64,000 nucleotides of DNA from Bradysia coprophila (taxonomy: Eukaryota; Arthropoda; Insecta; Diptera; Sciaridae): contig NW_023503608.1 in assembly GCF_014529535.1 (NCBI RefSeq), forward strand, positions 11,024,501 through 11,088,500, written 5' to 3'. Position 1 is the first letter of the stretch. Every line of letters begins with the position of its first letter. Shown here piece after piece: positions 22,830 through 35,109 of the stretch. The notes under the pieces are model-generated. The model saw only the letters and a list, made by a program, of their open reading frames with translations. It ran no database searches and was not told the DNA's origin. Made by a program: the position numbers and the translations under genes.

Positions 22830-24300
22830 TTTACTATTTAATAAAGAATAATTTAAATTGAAATTCTCCTCGTGTTATAAAACCAATCCTTACAAAAAAA
22901 ATAGCAGATTGTCCGCGTAACCATGTGGTAGAGAATTAATTTTTTTCACGTGTTTCGTGAATGGACATTTTAGAGATGGAATTTTGACAATGAAATTAGA
23001 CAACAAGAATTTTTGACGTAAGCATTTAAATATATATTGAGTCCAGTCACGGCACAATTAGCCCGTTCAAAACAGATTACGTAACAACGTAACAGTTTTT
23101 AAAAACAAACTGAAGATTTACATTTTCAACTTCATCTTTTCATCAGAATTCTTTTCGAAAAATGTACGAGCGCAAGAACGACCTCGAAAGTGTTAGCTAG
23201 CTTTAAATAAAAATTAGTTTTGGTTGTAGTCGTTCGACTAGCTCTGAGAATGGAATTTTCATAAACTGCTCGGTTGTTTCATAGCTGGTCAAACTGCTGC
23301 AACTAAATCTATTTTCTTCTGAAAGTTATTACATTCGGCGTGGTTATTGCGGTCCCATATTTTTGAAAAAGGATTCTGGTGGAAAGATATCCAAAGTAAC
23401 CTAAAATCTAGTATTTAAAAAAACGCCCATATGTATGCTTTCGGCTATATCAATAAGTTATTTGTTCAATGACGGAAGAAAGATTAGAAATTGCAGTTTG
23501 AGGGTGTTGGTTAAGAGCGTAGCGAGGGCCGCAAGTCACCCGAGAAGATACAATTTCCAAATATTTTACCGAGGTAAACACAACATTTTTCACAACAAAG
23601 GTTTCAGAAGTTTCAGCGGACGGGACAAAAGACTATTTTCTCGCCTGAATTGTGAAAAATGTACATGTAAAACATAAAGAAAAATATTTTGCATCAGTCT
23701 CTTAATATGCTAGCCGTTTAAAAAGTGTTTATTCATGCTGAAAAATAATTCATTCTGTTAAATAGAGACCATGGCAACATTTCCCGTTTTTCCGTTTTCT
23801 CTACTTTAAGAAACATCTCACCAACAAGCAATAATTTCATAGATTTGTCAAGGAAACCGATAACAAAAATTGCAATAATAAATAACCATTGAAATGCACC
23901 TGACCGAGTGCATCACGATTCACAGCACACATTCATTTTCCACGCCTAAAACGTTTCTGTATCCTTGTCACATAAGATCGTGTATACGAGTATACTCAAT
24001 ATATTCACATCACATATATAATAACATCGGATTAACATTTTTATACTTACAATATCTAGAGGAGAAATCTGCTGATGATTCTGCTAAAAAAATCGCATTC
24101 AACATTTCCTCTGTATGTACAACATCCATCAGCTCTCCACCTAGTTCTATTTACTAAGTGTTTTATAACAATAGCACGTTTTATCGTACAATGTCTTATT
24201 TCCTATATATGTACAGTACATCGAACAAATTCTCCATCGTCCTTATCATTCACAACATTTGAACTTCGTCCATGTTCGTTTAACTACCCCTTCGAACGGC
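22830..24300. other. Gene-free stretch
   Basis: Short open frames (23435-23677, 23894-24157) have no recognisable motif, and no splice-supported exon is visible. TATATAAGG at 24311-24319 could serve the gene at 24625, but no TCAGT lies at the right distance. Confidence 0.4.
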
Positions 24301-24624
24301 AGAATTTTACTATATAAGGAAAATGTTTGAGAGAAAACTGTACATTCTACTCTTATATCTCGGTTGGATAACAGTTAAATTCGAATTGTACAACGAGTGA
24401 GTTGATTTCCCAATATAATTCATGAAAATATACATGAAAGAGAATACTGGAAAAACAGTCAGTTTGAAAATTTGAAAAGTTCAGTGAACGACAAAATATA
24501 TACGAAGAACAAAAAGGAAAATTTTATTCAAGTGTATTGCCACTGGCAGTGGAACAATTTTACGTGAAAAATCTGGTTGAAACAAGAGAATTAAATTAAC
24601 TTTATTTTGGTTGAAAAAGTGATT

Positions 24625-25209
24625 ATGACAATGGTTGACGAACCAAGAGTTATATTTATGGATATACCAACATCAAAATCCCGCAGTGTATCGCCAATGT
24701 CACCATCGCCTGGTCGAGATCGAAGTGTTGGATTTTTCGATCTGCTGACCCGTCGTTTTGGCCGTCGATCGCACGATGATATTTGCTACGAACATCACGG
24801 TGAAGAGGATTCGCGTAGCTCATCAACGGACTCATGTTCATCAACATCGGGTCGATTAGCTGTGAGCACAAAAAATCGACACAATTCCAATTTGGAACTA
24901 TCATGTTCGAGCGATTCCAGTAGCAACAATTCAGCGGATACATCAAAAACAGAATCGCGAAGCCATCGTCGATCGACGTCTTCATTGCGTCGAGCCTTTC
25001 AAAATATTTCCCTGTCGTCGAGATCGCTATCGTGCAGTAGTACTACCCAGTGCAAAGAATCCACAAAACAGAAAAAGGTGAAAAAGACACCACCGCCGAA
25101 AAGAATACTCAGACAGCCCGTTTCTTATACATATCTTAAAGGAATGTCTGGATTGCCTACACAAAGAGTGCCAAGATCTTCGGTATGCTCTCACTATATG
25201 CACAGATAA
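24625..25209 (+). CDS. Ser-rich, basic, apparently intronless protein of unknown function
   Basis: A 194-aa frame. I chose ATG 24625 (MTMVDEPRVIFMDIP); ATG 24631 is an alternative, and the open frame extends five codons further 5' without an ATG. Residues about 15-50 hold SPMSPSPGRDRSVGFFDLL and RRFGRRSHDD. Residues 55-145 are dominated by Ser with acidic and Arg patches. The end is basic and not low-complexity (KKVKKTPPPKRILRQPVSY, LKGMSGLPTQRVPRS, ending CSHYMHR), which looks like a conserved short motif. No signal peptide, transmembrane segment or catalytic motif is visible, so a cytoplasmic or nuclear, largely disordered, phosphorylatable protein is likely. GC content is clearly higher than in the flanks and codon use looks coding. 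I do not recognise the family. Confidence 0.75.
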   Translation: MTMVDEPRVIFMDIPTSKSRSVSPMSPSPGRDRSVGFFDLLTRRFGRRSHDDICYEHHGEEDSRSSSTDSCSSTSGRLAVSTKNRHNSNLELSCSSDSSSNNSADTSKTESRSHRRSTSSLRRAFQNISLSSRSLSCSSTTQCKESTKQKKVKKTPPPKRILRQPVSYTYLKGMSGLPTQRVPRSSVCSHYMHR

Positions 25210-25259
25210 GTGAAATCGGAAAATGTGTTCCGTTGCATATAAATTTGAACTGATCAAAA

Positions 25260-28200
25260 GTGTCAATTTTTATTTTAAATTGTAAAATAGTTACTGATTG
25301 AGTTCCGAATTATATAATATACGTGGTTCGAAGCATCATTTCACTATATTATAACTTCGTGTTCGTTCTGATGTGCAGAACCTATAATTTTCATGTACAT
25401 ATAGCAAATTCAGTTCGTTTCGCTATCATTTCCAAATTATACTTAAATGCAATACATCTTTAAAAGTAATTGACATTGATGCCGGACATTATAGCTAAGG
25501 ATTTTAGATTAAATTATTAGGAAAAAAGCAAACCTGTATGACTAACGACATAAATGAATTCTATTATTTGGAATTGATGATGAGATTGCACTGAAAATAT
25601 CATTAAAAAATTAATAGAAGTCAGATGAATTAAATAGAAAATTGAGTAAAAAAAGTATTTAAAACCAAGAGAAAAAGTAAAATTAAAATGACAAAAATGG
25701 TGATTCTTGTAAAGACTGTTACAATAAAAAAAAATTTAATGAATAAAATATTTATGAAGTGTAGACACGTAATAAATTGCATTTGTATGAAATTAAAAGT
25801 ATTGTACTTCATTGAGAGATTTTATTCAAAATGTAATCGAAAATTTGTGAAAATATGAGATGAAAATTTGAAAAACAAAAAAATTTAATGAAAATTTAAA
25901 TAAAATAATTAAGGTAACTGTGCCTTTTGCATGAAAAAAAGAATGAGTATCTAATTTAAGTAGACCATCTCATATTAATAGCAAATGAAGAAAAAAAAAA
26001 TTTGAGTTTACTGAAGGCAAAAATTATTTTTACAAAATTGATTTTATCCTAATTACAATTTTAATTATCATTCTGAATTGAAATCGAATTACTGAATTGA
26101 CATTTTAATTGATTGTCTCATTCGTTTTATAATAAAAGAAAACCAAAATAAACAAAAAATTTATAGAAATGAAAAATGTGTACTCAAAACACTACTAAAT
26201 ATACAATTCATATTAACACTCTGATTCAAATAAACACAAAAAAAAAGAAAAGAAAAAATCTTTCAAGAGCTACTATAATTACTCACCTAACATAAACGAT
26301 TACACTAAAACTTAAAAACCATTTAATTGAAGAGAAAAACTGCCACATATTCAAATTTAAATTTTAAAAAAATATCTTAAACCCAAAACCACTATGAAAA
26401 TTTAAAAGCAACAGTCAAAAGAGCTAATAAAAATTTAAATAAATTAAAATTTATGAATTTTATGGTATCTAACTTAAGAAGAAAAATGAAAAAAATAAAA
26501 CCAAAAATGAATATTGTACTTATGGAAGAGATCTCTCAATAAAATAAAGATAAAAAAAACATTTTTTATTATTAAAATAATGCACTTCTGTAACCAAGTA
26601 TGTCGTAATTTCACAAAATGCATACAATTTATATTAATTAATTGATTAATTATACAAAAAATAAACAAAAAATATTAAAATTACAAATTTGCCTTTTTCT
26701 CAACGAAAAATATTTTTCCTGTTCTCGAAATGAATGATGCTGACCATGCTGTGTGAAACATAAAAAGATACCGTAACTACTGGAGGCTGAAAAATAAAAT
26801 GGAGACTGAAACATCTAGAAAACATTTTCATATTTCGTTTGTTTACACAGAAGCCAGTTGTCATTTTTTCCTTAATTACCTTCTATTTCATCTACTGACG
26901 ATTTAGTTTGTTAGATTAGTTTCCTCCCTAATGAACTTGTTTAAAAGAAATTCAAACAGGACCTACTTTTCAAAAAAAATATTTCCACAAATTTCTAAAA
27001 AAAAATCCTAAAATTCGGCTTGTTTTCTTGTTTAAGAGTTGTTGTCAAATCAAAATCTAGAATTTCACATTTCTGAATATTGGTTAGGCATACTATCGCA
27101 ACAAGAATGAAATACTTAACTAAAAAATCTAGACTTTCATTTGTTGATATAAATTTTGCGTGGAATCATTTACAAACCACAACAAATTCCAAAACAACAT
27201 GCCAAATTTCATTTTTCTTTCCATCTTTACAATTTTTTCTAATTTCTAAAATTAAAGAAACCTTTAATATAATCCAGGAAGCTTTTAAAATATTTTTCTG
27301 TATACGTGAGAGTGTATTGGTAATAATCTATATCCTCATTACATTTAACAGTGGAATTATTGCTGTTATTGGATGAATTTCAGTAAAATGTTCTTCGATT
27401 TCACGTAATTACAAAATGATTTCAGTGCAAATTCAAGATCTTCAAGATTCAGACTTTTGAACTTGTATGTCAGAAAGGTTTCCTAGGGCTGTAAACGCCT
27501 TTCTCTGCCTAGAACGATTCTCGCATTTATCCATACAGTGCAAAACTATTTATCTCGATATACACAATTTTGGGATCTCAACACATATAAAAGTGATGCA
27601 AAAATTCGATTTAAAATCAGCCGTCTATTGACCCATTCAATGGAATGGAAATAAGGACTGTCCAACCGTTTTCCCCTCGAGTAAGACTCATTCCGGGAAA
27701 AATTCTCACTTTTTATGAGGAAGATATTTTTTTGCAAATCTTCACGAGAATTCTGGAAGGAATATATTACAATCAGTTCCATCAAACCACCAAACTAACA
27801 GTTTTGGTTGCTATCTCAATAATCAAATTGTGAATCAATTTTCACATCTGAAGACATTCATTTCCATCTGCATTAATCTATTCTCTAATGAGAAAAGTCA
27901 TATTGTCATGACTAAGAGGAGGTATATTCAATTTTAAAAGAAAAAAAAATCGATACTTTTCGGGGAAATTCCCAAGCATTACCAATATTAATGGATGTTT
28001 CCATAATACCATAAAAATTAGAAAATTGGAGCTTCACAGCGTGAATCTCTAAATTGAAAAATAAGAGACAGAAAGTAAATTCACGAAAAGCGCCATGGAA
28101 AATTCCAATTGCGGAATATTCCAAATTTTTTATTTCCCGGAAAATAAATCCTTGCCTAATAAATGTATCCTCAATATTGAGAAATTCGAGATGAAGTGAT

Positions 28201-30550
28201 TCGAATGAAACCGATCATCAATTTTGTTTACAACAAATTTTGACTCCGAATTCAAAGATTTATGTGTGTACACCTTTGAACCAAGTAATTAGTCAAAAAA
28301 TGTGTATTAATTTGTTGGTGATACATATGTTTGCCAGTGGAAGAATCTATAGAAATTGTTGTTCGTCCAATATACGGTGTTCCGTTGTTCTTAAAGGCAC
28401 AATAAATCAGCGGCAAAAAAACCGCACAGTTTTTCCGTTTAAATTATACTATAGAAGGAAATCACGTAATGTGTTGCGTGGGTGATGAATTTGTTTACGA
28501 AAAGTGATGAGGTTTCTCACCATAAGGTCAGTATTTTAGCATAACGAAATAACATTTTATTGGAAAGTCGCAGAAAAAATATATTATTGCGTAAGGAAGT
28601 AAATATGGTTTTCATGGTTGCGTTGCGAGAACTATTCTTTTGTCCACTCAAATAAATTGAGAGAAGAAAGTGTGTTTTTCTCACTCTGACGACGGAAAAT
28701 TCAGTGGAGGAATGGTTTTTTTAACCCTAGATGCCTTCTGTGAAAAAGGCAAGCGAGGACAAAATAAACGATTTTTCCACTAAACTCTCAGTCTATTTCA
28801 TTGATTTACTTTCGCTTTTTGTGGTGTCATGAAAAACGTTTGGGGAAAAAATAGAAAATTCTATTAATTCTATCGCTCTGCTCTGATCACAAACTTTGAT
28901 CTTGCTTGAACTTTATATTATGTCATACTGGTATACAAATAACTATTTTTTTTTCATGATTCGCTTGACTGAAAGTCAGGGTCTTACGCCAGAAAATACA
29001 CAAAAATGTTAGTTCCAAAACTCGTATGAAACCCGTTGTATTTAATTTATGATAATATTGCCATAGACATATTAATGTGCTCCTAATTTTGTAGGAATAA
29101 ATAAGTCATCAGTGCTCTGTGATGCTTCGGAAGCTTAACAATGAAAAATAAAATGGAATTGATTAAAAATATATTGAGAAAACTGTCAAGTGACCTGATC
29201 CACCAAAGAGGTGTAGCCTAGTGAAGATATTTGTTATTTAGAAAAGATTATAAAGCCCACATCAAATGTCATTATTAAACTTAACCTTAAAGGAAGTAAT
29301 TGAAAAAAGGAAGGGCGAAATTTTTAAGAAAGTGTTGGTCGTCACAATTTAAGTATTGTTTTGGGTAAACATTTTTATGCAAGTTACCCTATCCACAGTT
29401 CGTTGTACTCATAACCGATAATAATCGATAAGCGATAAATTTTACTTTTTTTTTGTTGTTGAGTTAAAAATTTCAATTTTGCCTCAAATTATTGAACTGT
29501 GAGTATAGGTTGTGCAATCGATTTTATTCTTAATTTGGAAATCTGAAAGGAGATAATACTTCAACAACATGTCGTCATTGTTTCAGTGATTTTATTCATG
29601 ACATTTAAATTATTTTACGTAAAGTGAAGGGCACCCTTTTAGTCCTTTATTATACCACCTTCTATTTATAGTAAATTTCTGGTTTTTCATACAAAAAACG
29701 GCAAAGTGTTATCACCATGAAAAAATGTGAATGATTTGAATAAAAGAGTGGGGAGGTGCATTTGCGGGGTCTTGTTGCGTTTTTGTTATAAAACTTTATT
29801 ATAAAGGGTTATTTTGGTCGACCTATTGAAATGTACTAAAATTAGCAACCAAGAAATATTGAAGTTGTGCCCAAAATAACACTGGTGCTAATTCGCTAAA
29901 TTACGAAATTACGACCTAGTTCACGATGAGACGTTTTAATCTTGAGCAATACACTTGAAACAATAATATCAACCAAATAGAGGTATCAGATAATTGCAGC
30001 CCAAAGAAAACAAAACAAAAAAACAACAAACACAAAAGCTATACCACATTTACCTTTAACCCAGCCTCAAATAGACTAATAAAATTGGCAATCAAAATCT
30101 GACTTGCCGAGAACGGTTCTGATGCCGTCGAATGTGTTGTTGTTTGTTTGTGAAATGTACGCAGTGGACGAGTTTTCTGTTATGTAAATGTTTGTTGTTG
30201 GAGGCGAAAGTATACTAATTTAGAAGAAACAAACAGTTAATTCTTGTAGCTATTGTAGCTATAAATGGTGCGATTGAATCAAATTTGTTTTAATTTGCGT
30301 TTGCGTTATTTTTGGAAACGGCCTATTTTCGCTGATGTGTGTTGTTGTTGTTGTGTAAATGTTGTTGTTCTAATTTTAGTTGTATTGTGTTCGGTAGATG
30401 ACAAATTCGATGCAAATGAAGGAATGTGGGAATGTAGGAATTAACATGACCAACGTATGACGGTAACATATGACGGTAACAATAAATTGGTCAGACCAAT
30501 TTACTCATACGTTTACTGAAATTGCTTCTCTACCGAGAATTTCGTCACAG
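25260..30550. other. Long gene-free, very AT-rich stretch
   Basis: 25600-26700 is extremely A/T-rich with A8-9 tracts. 27000-29900 has only short chance frames. 30000-30450 has TTG/TGTTG-type simple sequence (GTTGTTGTTGTTG near 30340). I see no exon, RNA gene or clear mobile element. It may be an intron or intergenic region. Confidence 0.5.
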
Positions 30551-31403
30551 AGAAGACCAGGGCCGGCCTGGCTTAGACAAGCTTCTGAAGGTGCATGGGG
30601 TGTCATTTCAAAAAAGCTAAATATTAAAAAAATCGTACAAACTCCATTTCGAGTCTGTAGAAGCCTCCTCTTGTTGGTTGGTTGAAACGACCCAGAGTTC
30701 GTACTAAGAAGAAAATTGTGAAAAAGGCTGATTTTAAACATTTCCTATAGAGTCTACTAATTTCGGTTGGAAATATTGAAGTGATAGATTAGGTATGCAT
30801 CAAACATGATGACACTTTACACAAGTGAAGTACTAGATTTTGTTGCGATTTGCTTGTCGCTCTTAAAGAGTCTTAAAATAAAGTAAGAAAATTTTAGCGG
30901 GTTCATAAAAATTTGTCCTTAAATATTATTCGTTCTTGCATTGTGGACCAGTGAATCATATGAAACAACTCAATATGCAAATGTTTTCCTCAAAATAAAT
31001 TTACCAAAAAATTGTTGACACACATCAATGGAATGCTGGACCTTGCATACAAAAATGTAAGCAATAAAATGGATGCCCTCAAACAAAATTATGATACACA
31101 TATTTCGTAGTGCACACATCGAATGATATCGACACGGATTATAAATACATGCAACGAAAACTCATTTCAAATTTCATTGATGTAAAACTGAAAAACACTC
31201 CATCAAAAGGTCCTTCGAAACCTGTTTATATGATTACGCTCCACTATATACTATTGCATGTAACTTATTTTTTCTTCGTTGTTTTTTTTTATACCCAACC
31301 TCACGCAAAAAACCCTCTTTTCCCGTTTTTATTAATGAACATCCAGTTGCAAAACATTTCCCTTGTATCACAGTACATTTTTACATCATAACTAGGCCTT
31401 CAA

Positions 31404-31446
31404 TGACGTCATATTGACGTCACGGGACGTGTACAACCGATATATA
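31404..31446 (+). promoter_or_regulatory. Paired perfect CRE sites with TATA-like sequence
   Basis: TGACGTCA occurs at 31404-31411 and 31415-31422, 11 bp apart (one helical turn), followed by TATATA at 31441-31446. A third perfect site lies at 32102-32109. These match the CREB/ATF palindrome. No convincing coding exon follows on the + strand, so function is inference. Confidence 0.4.
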
Positions 31447-32832
31447 CTTGAATGAAACTAGGTCAGACAACCAATGCATAGCAGAAAACTAGGTCTCAAT
31501 GAACGAAGTTGGAAGTGGCTATATAGCATTACATGTAGCTGAAATATATATCGTGGAAAACATTTTCATCTCATGGCTCGTATAAATGGATGTATACCGC
31601 ATCTGTGAGGAATAATTATATATATAGGTATAGAGAGAGAACACTTTATGCTACGGCAAAGCAAATCAAAACATATATGTATATACACCCGAAGGGATAG
31701 ATTGAGTGAATTCTCAATGAATTTAAGGGGTATGCGTTTCAGTGTACAACTTATTTTTAGACACACTTTCGCATAAATGTAATCAAATTTTTCAACACTT
31801 TTTAAAAGTGGAGGTCGTATTCTCCACAATCCACTCTTATTTATATCATTGTTTGAAAAGACTATTTCATAAAGATATGTTTTTCTATTCGTGGAACATC
31901 CACAAAAACATAATTTTTTTCCTCTCAACTTTCGGTGGAAAACCTTGCCTGAAAAGATCGTTTTCGTTTTTATTTCAAGACATGTTTCTCCCCTTTCTGG
32001 ATTGTAGTAAATTCGTCTTTTTCTCGTCGTTCTCAAAATAGGAATCAATGAATTGTGATTCTTGAATGTAAATAAGTAGGTTAGTAACTGCAAACAAGCA
32101 TTGACGTCATAGGGAACGTTGTATCTTTTTCGGGATATATATGATTCAGTAATGAAGAATTGAATGGTTTTTGTTTGCTCGTTTGAAATGTTCTTTTAGG
32201 AGACAAATATAATTAATTTTAAATGAGGTAAATGGACATTTAGATGTCACAATTTTCGAACACTGGTAAAAGATGTTTGAAAACCGTTAGATTTTCGAAC
32301 GGATAATTTAAAAATGCCTCAGACTTAGACACTGATTTTTTAAATTACAAATTAAAAATTCTCATACAAAAATCGAAAAGGCCCATCGGGAATTCCCCGA
32401 ATTCACCATATGGCCAGTCCGGACCTGGTGGTACCCAATCTACCGATCTCATCCCGGCATCAACAAATCACAATTTGCAGACGACGCACTCTTTCACCGA
32501 ACGCACAAAAATGTTAAATTGGCACAAATAACTTTCAACTCGTACATGCATCGCATCTACGATTTCTTCAAGTGCTGTAAATTAGCTATCTGTGAAAAGA
32601 AAAGTCAACTGCTCAACATCGTTGGTCGCTGTTCGGATACAAGTGCTTGACTACGGGCCGACGCAAAAAACATGGAAATCACAATCAACAACAAGAAAAT
32701 TGCAAAAGTCAGTGAAATGCGCTATCTAGGATGTTGGTTTTTACAAAAGTGTCAAATCGATAAAGTGATCAAGAAAGCTAATATCGTCAACTCCGAAGTC
32801 AAACATTTCCTACCCAGCTCACTCAATCTCAG

Positions 32833-34346
32833 TGAAGTATCGACCAACTTTAAACCTACCAACTTTTTTATAGTCCGGTCGTCGTGACGAAGGTTTTTGC
32901 GAGTTTTCCAAAGTCGGTAGATTTGAACCTCCGACAAAAAGTTGGTAGGTTTAAACCTACCAACTTTTTTCCAAACCTACCAACTATTTGTCAAATCTAC
33001 CAATTTTTTTGCCCAACTTACCAAGTTTTCAGTTGGTAGGTTTTGTTGGTAGGTTTAAGCCTACCAACTTTTTAGTCTCGCTCGATGAGAAAAGTTGGTA
33101 GATTTGACAAAAAGTTGGTAGGTTTGACAAAAAGTTGGTAGGTTTGAACCTACCAAAAAAAACCTACCAACTTTCTGATCGAGCGAGACTAAAAACTTGG
33201 TAGGTTTGGCAAAAGGTTAGTAGTTTTGAGAAAAAAATTGGTAGGTTTGACAAGAAGTTGGTAGGTTTGAACCTACCAAAAGAACCTACCAACTTTCTGA
33301 TCGATCGAGACTAAAAAGATGATAGCTTTGGCAAAAAAGTTGGTAGGTTTAAACCTACCAAAAAAACCTACCAACTTTCTGATCCGTCGAGACTAAAAAG
33401 TTGATAGCTTTGGCAAAAAAAAATGGTATGTTTGAACCTACCAAAAGAACCTACCAACTTTCAGATCGGATCGCAATAAACGGAAGTTACAATATCTCCA
33501 GAGCCCATTTTTGATCTTTTTATGGCAAACCAAACACTTTCCAAATACAATTTATTGAAAGGTAAATTCAGTTGCCGTCTATAATTTGGTTCTGTAAATT
33601 TAAGTTTTATAAATATAACAAAAATTACACAGACTAATTATTAGACGATGCGAGAAAAAAAAAATTAACTCCTAAGTTACCAACACTGTTCGGCGCCCGG
33701 CTCGCATTGCGGCCCTCCGCTTCGCTACGGGGCAATGGGCCGGATCGCTCGGCGTGTTAAAACGCTTTTTATGTGCAATGAATGACACAGACTAATTATT
33801 AGACGATGCGAGAGAAAAAAATTAACTCCTAAGTTACCAACACTGTTCCGGCGCCCGGATCGCATTGCGGCCCTCCGCTTCGCTACGGGGCAATGGGCCG
33901 GATCGCTCGGCGTGTTAAAATGCTTTTTATGTGCAATGAAAATTGGTATTACTAAACTTCTTTACGTTACATTTCGTAAAGGGATGAGTTCCCTAGGAAC
34001 CAACAGAACGCCTTTACGGCGTGAAGAAAGTTAGGAATTGAGTTGAGATTGAACCTACCAACTTTTTATCGCGCTCGATGACAAAGTTGGTATAATTCTT
34101 TGATAGGCTTAAACCTACCAACTTTTCAGTCGAGCTCGATCATAAAGTTAGTAGCTTTGGTAAAAAGTTGGTATGTTTAAACCTACCAAAAAAAGATACC
34201 CACTTTCTTATCGAGCGCGACTAAAAAGTTGGTAGGTTTAAACCTACCATTTTTTTTGTCAAACATCCTAACTTTTTGCCAAAATTGTCGTCACAACGAC
34301 CGGACTATAATCAGAAGTTGGTAGGTTTAAGTTGGTCGATACTTCA
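32833..34346. mobile_element. 1.5-kb inverted-repeat element made of AACCTACCAACTTTTT repeats
   Basis: The ends are inverted over about 60 bp: left TGAAGTATCGACCAACTT, AAACCTACCAACTT and TATAGTCCGGTCGT; right is their reverse complement ending GGTCGATACTTCA. The interior is dozens of GTTGGTAGGTTT and AAACCTACCAAC copies in both orientations, many separated by GATCGAGCGAGACTAAAAAG. It also holds two tandem GC-rich 158-bp monomers (33631-33946). It sits inside the Jockey ORF. No clean target duplication and no transposase are seen. Confidence 0.85.
33631..33946 (+). repeat. Two tandem GC-rich 158-bp monomers
   Basis: AGACTAATTATTAGACGATG starts at 33631 and again at 33789. Each unit contains GGCGCCCGG, a CATTGC...GCAATG hairpin (CATTGCGGCCC...GGGGCAATG) and GGATCGCTCGGCGTG. 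The same monomer is present in reverse orientation at 1905-2105. Confidence 0.92.
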
Positions 34347-35109
34347 GAGAGATGCTCACTCATCGTATCAAATGTCAAAACGATGCTCTACAAAACAATA
34401 ATCAGACCAATACTTTGTTATGCCTCACCAATTTGGGCCAACCCATCACTTACTTCTTCGGCACAAATACAACGTATTCGACTAGCTGAAAGGAAAATTC
34501 TTCGCTCGACTACAAATACGAAACGTGAACGAGGCACTTTTCGGTTCGCTAACAATTCGACTTTATATCGAAAAGCCAAAACTCCAAGAGTGGATCGTTT
34601 CATTGTTGACAAGGCTCTCAATTTTATGGATCGTTGCTCCGAAAGCGAAGATGGAACCATCAGTAGCTTTGCGAATTTCCGTCATCTTTCCAACCCCAAA
34701 TATTTACAAGTATCGTTTTGGAACAAATGGCGAAATGATGGATCCCTTTTGAATAAAAACAACCAACTCCTAATTTTCAATAGGAGTCAACGTGGCGCCC
34801 AGCGGTCAGTGTACAGTACGAACCAATGAGTGACAGAGTTATGGTTTCTGTGTCTCCTTAACTTTGTGTGAAAAAATTCTTGTCTACGTCTCGCGTTAAA
34901 TTTTTCATTTTCTTTAGTTGCTGAACTATTTGTCGTACTTTTTGTTTCAATCCTTTTTGCGAGCCTAAGTCACTTGTTAATTTTGCTTTCATGTGCTATA
35001 TTTTGTAATTGTCAATAAAATAGCTGGACGTGTGTCCTTCATTACATTTTTAAGATTTATATTTGTTCTTAAAACTACAAATAAACGAACTTTAAAAAAA
35101 AAATTACCG

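Larger units (their letters stand above)
32430..35103 (+). pseudogene. 5'-truncated Jockey-type non-LTR retrotransposon, interrupted
   Basis: The left part (to about 32832) encodes the reverse-transcriptase palm segment GINKSQFADDALFHRTHKN (FADD catalytic motif at 32474-32485) and then RYLGCWFL and KHFLPSSLN. The right part (34347-34829) encodes LYKTIIRPILCYASPIWANP and the C-terminal tail ending SVYSTNQ. ILCYASPIWA is typical of Jockey-clade reverse transcriptases. There is an in-frame TGA after GRCSDTSA. AATAAA at 35080 and an A-tract at 35093-35102 mark the 3' end. The insertion at 32833-34346 splits the ORF. This is a dead copy; the N-terminal endonuclease and most of the RT are absent. 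Confidence 0.85.

Noticed and set aside
32395..32440. CAGGTCCGGACTGG (minus strand) with CAGGGCCGGCCTGG at 30556 as a hAT pair
   Set aside because: The flanking 8-mers do not match. The 32.4-kb sequence fits the decayed Jockey reverse-transcriptase region just before PIYRSHPGIN.
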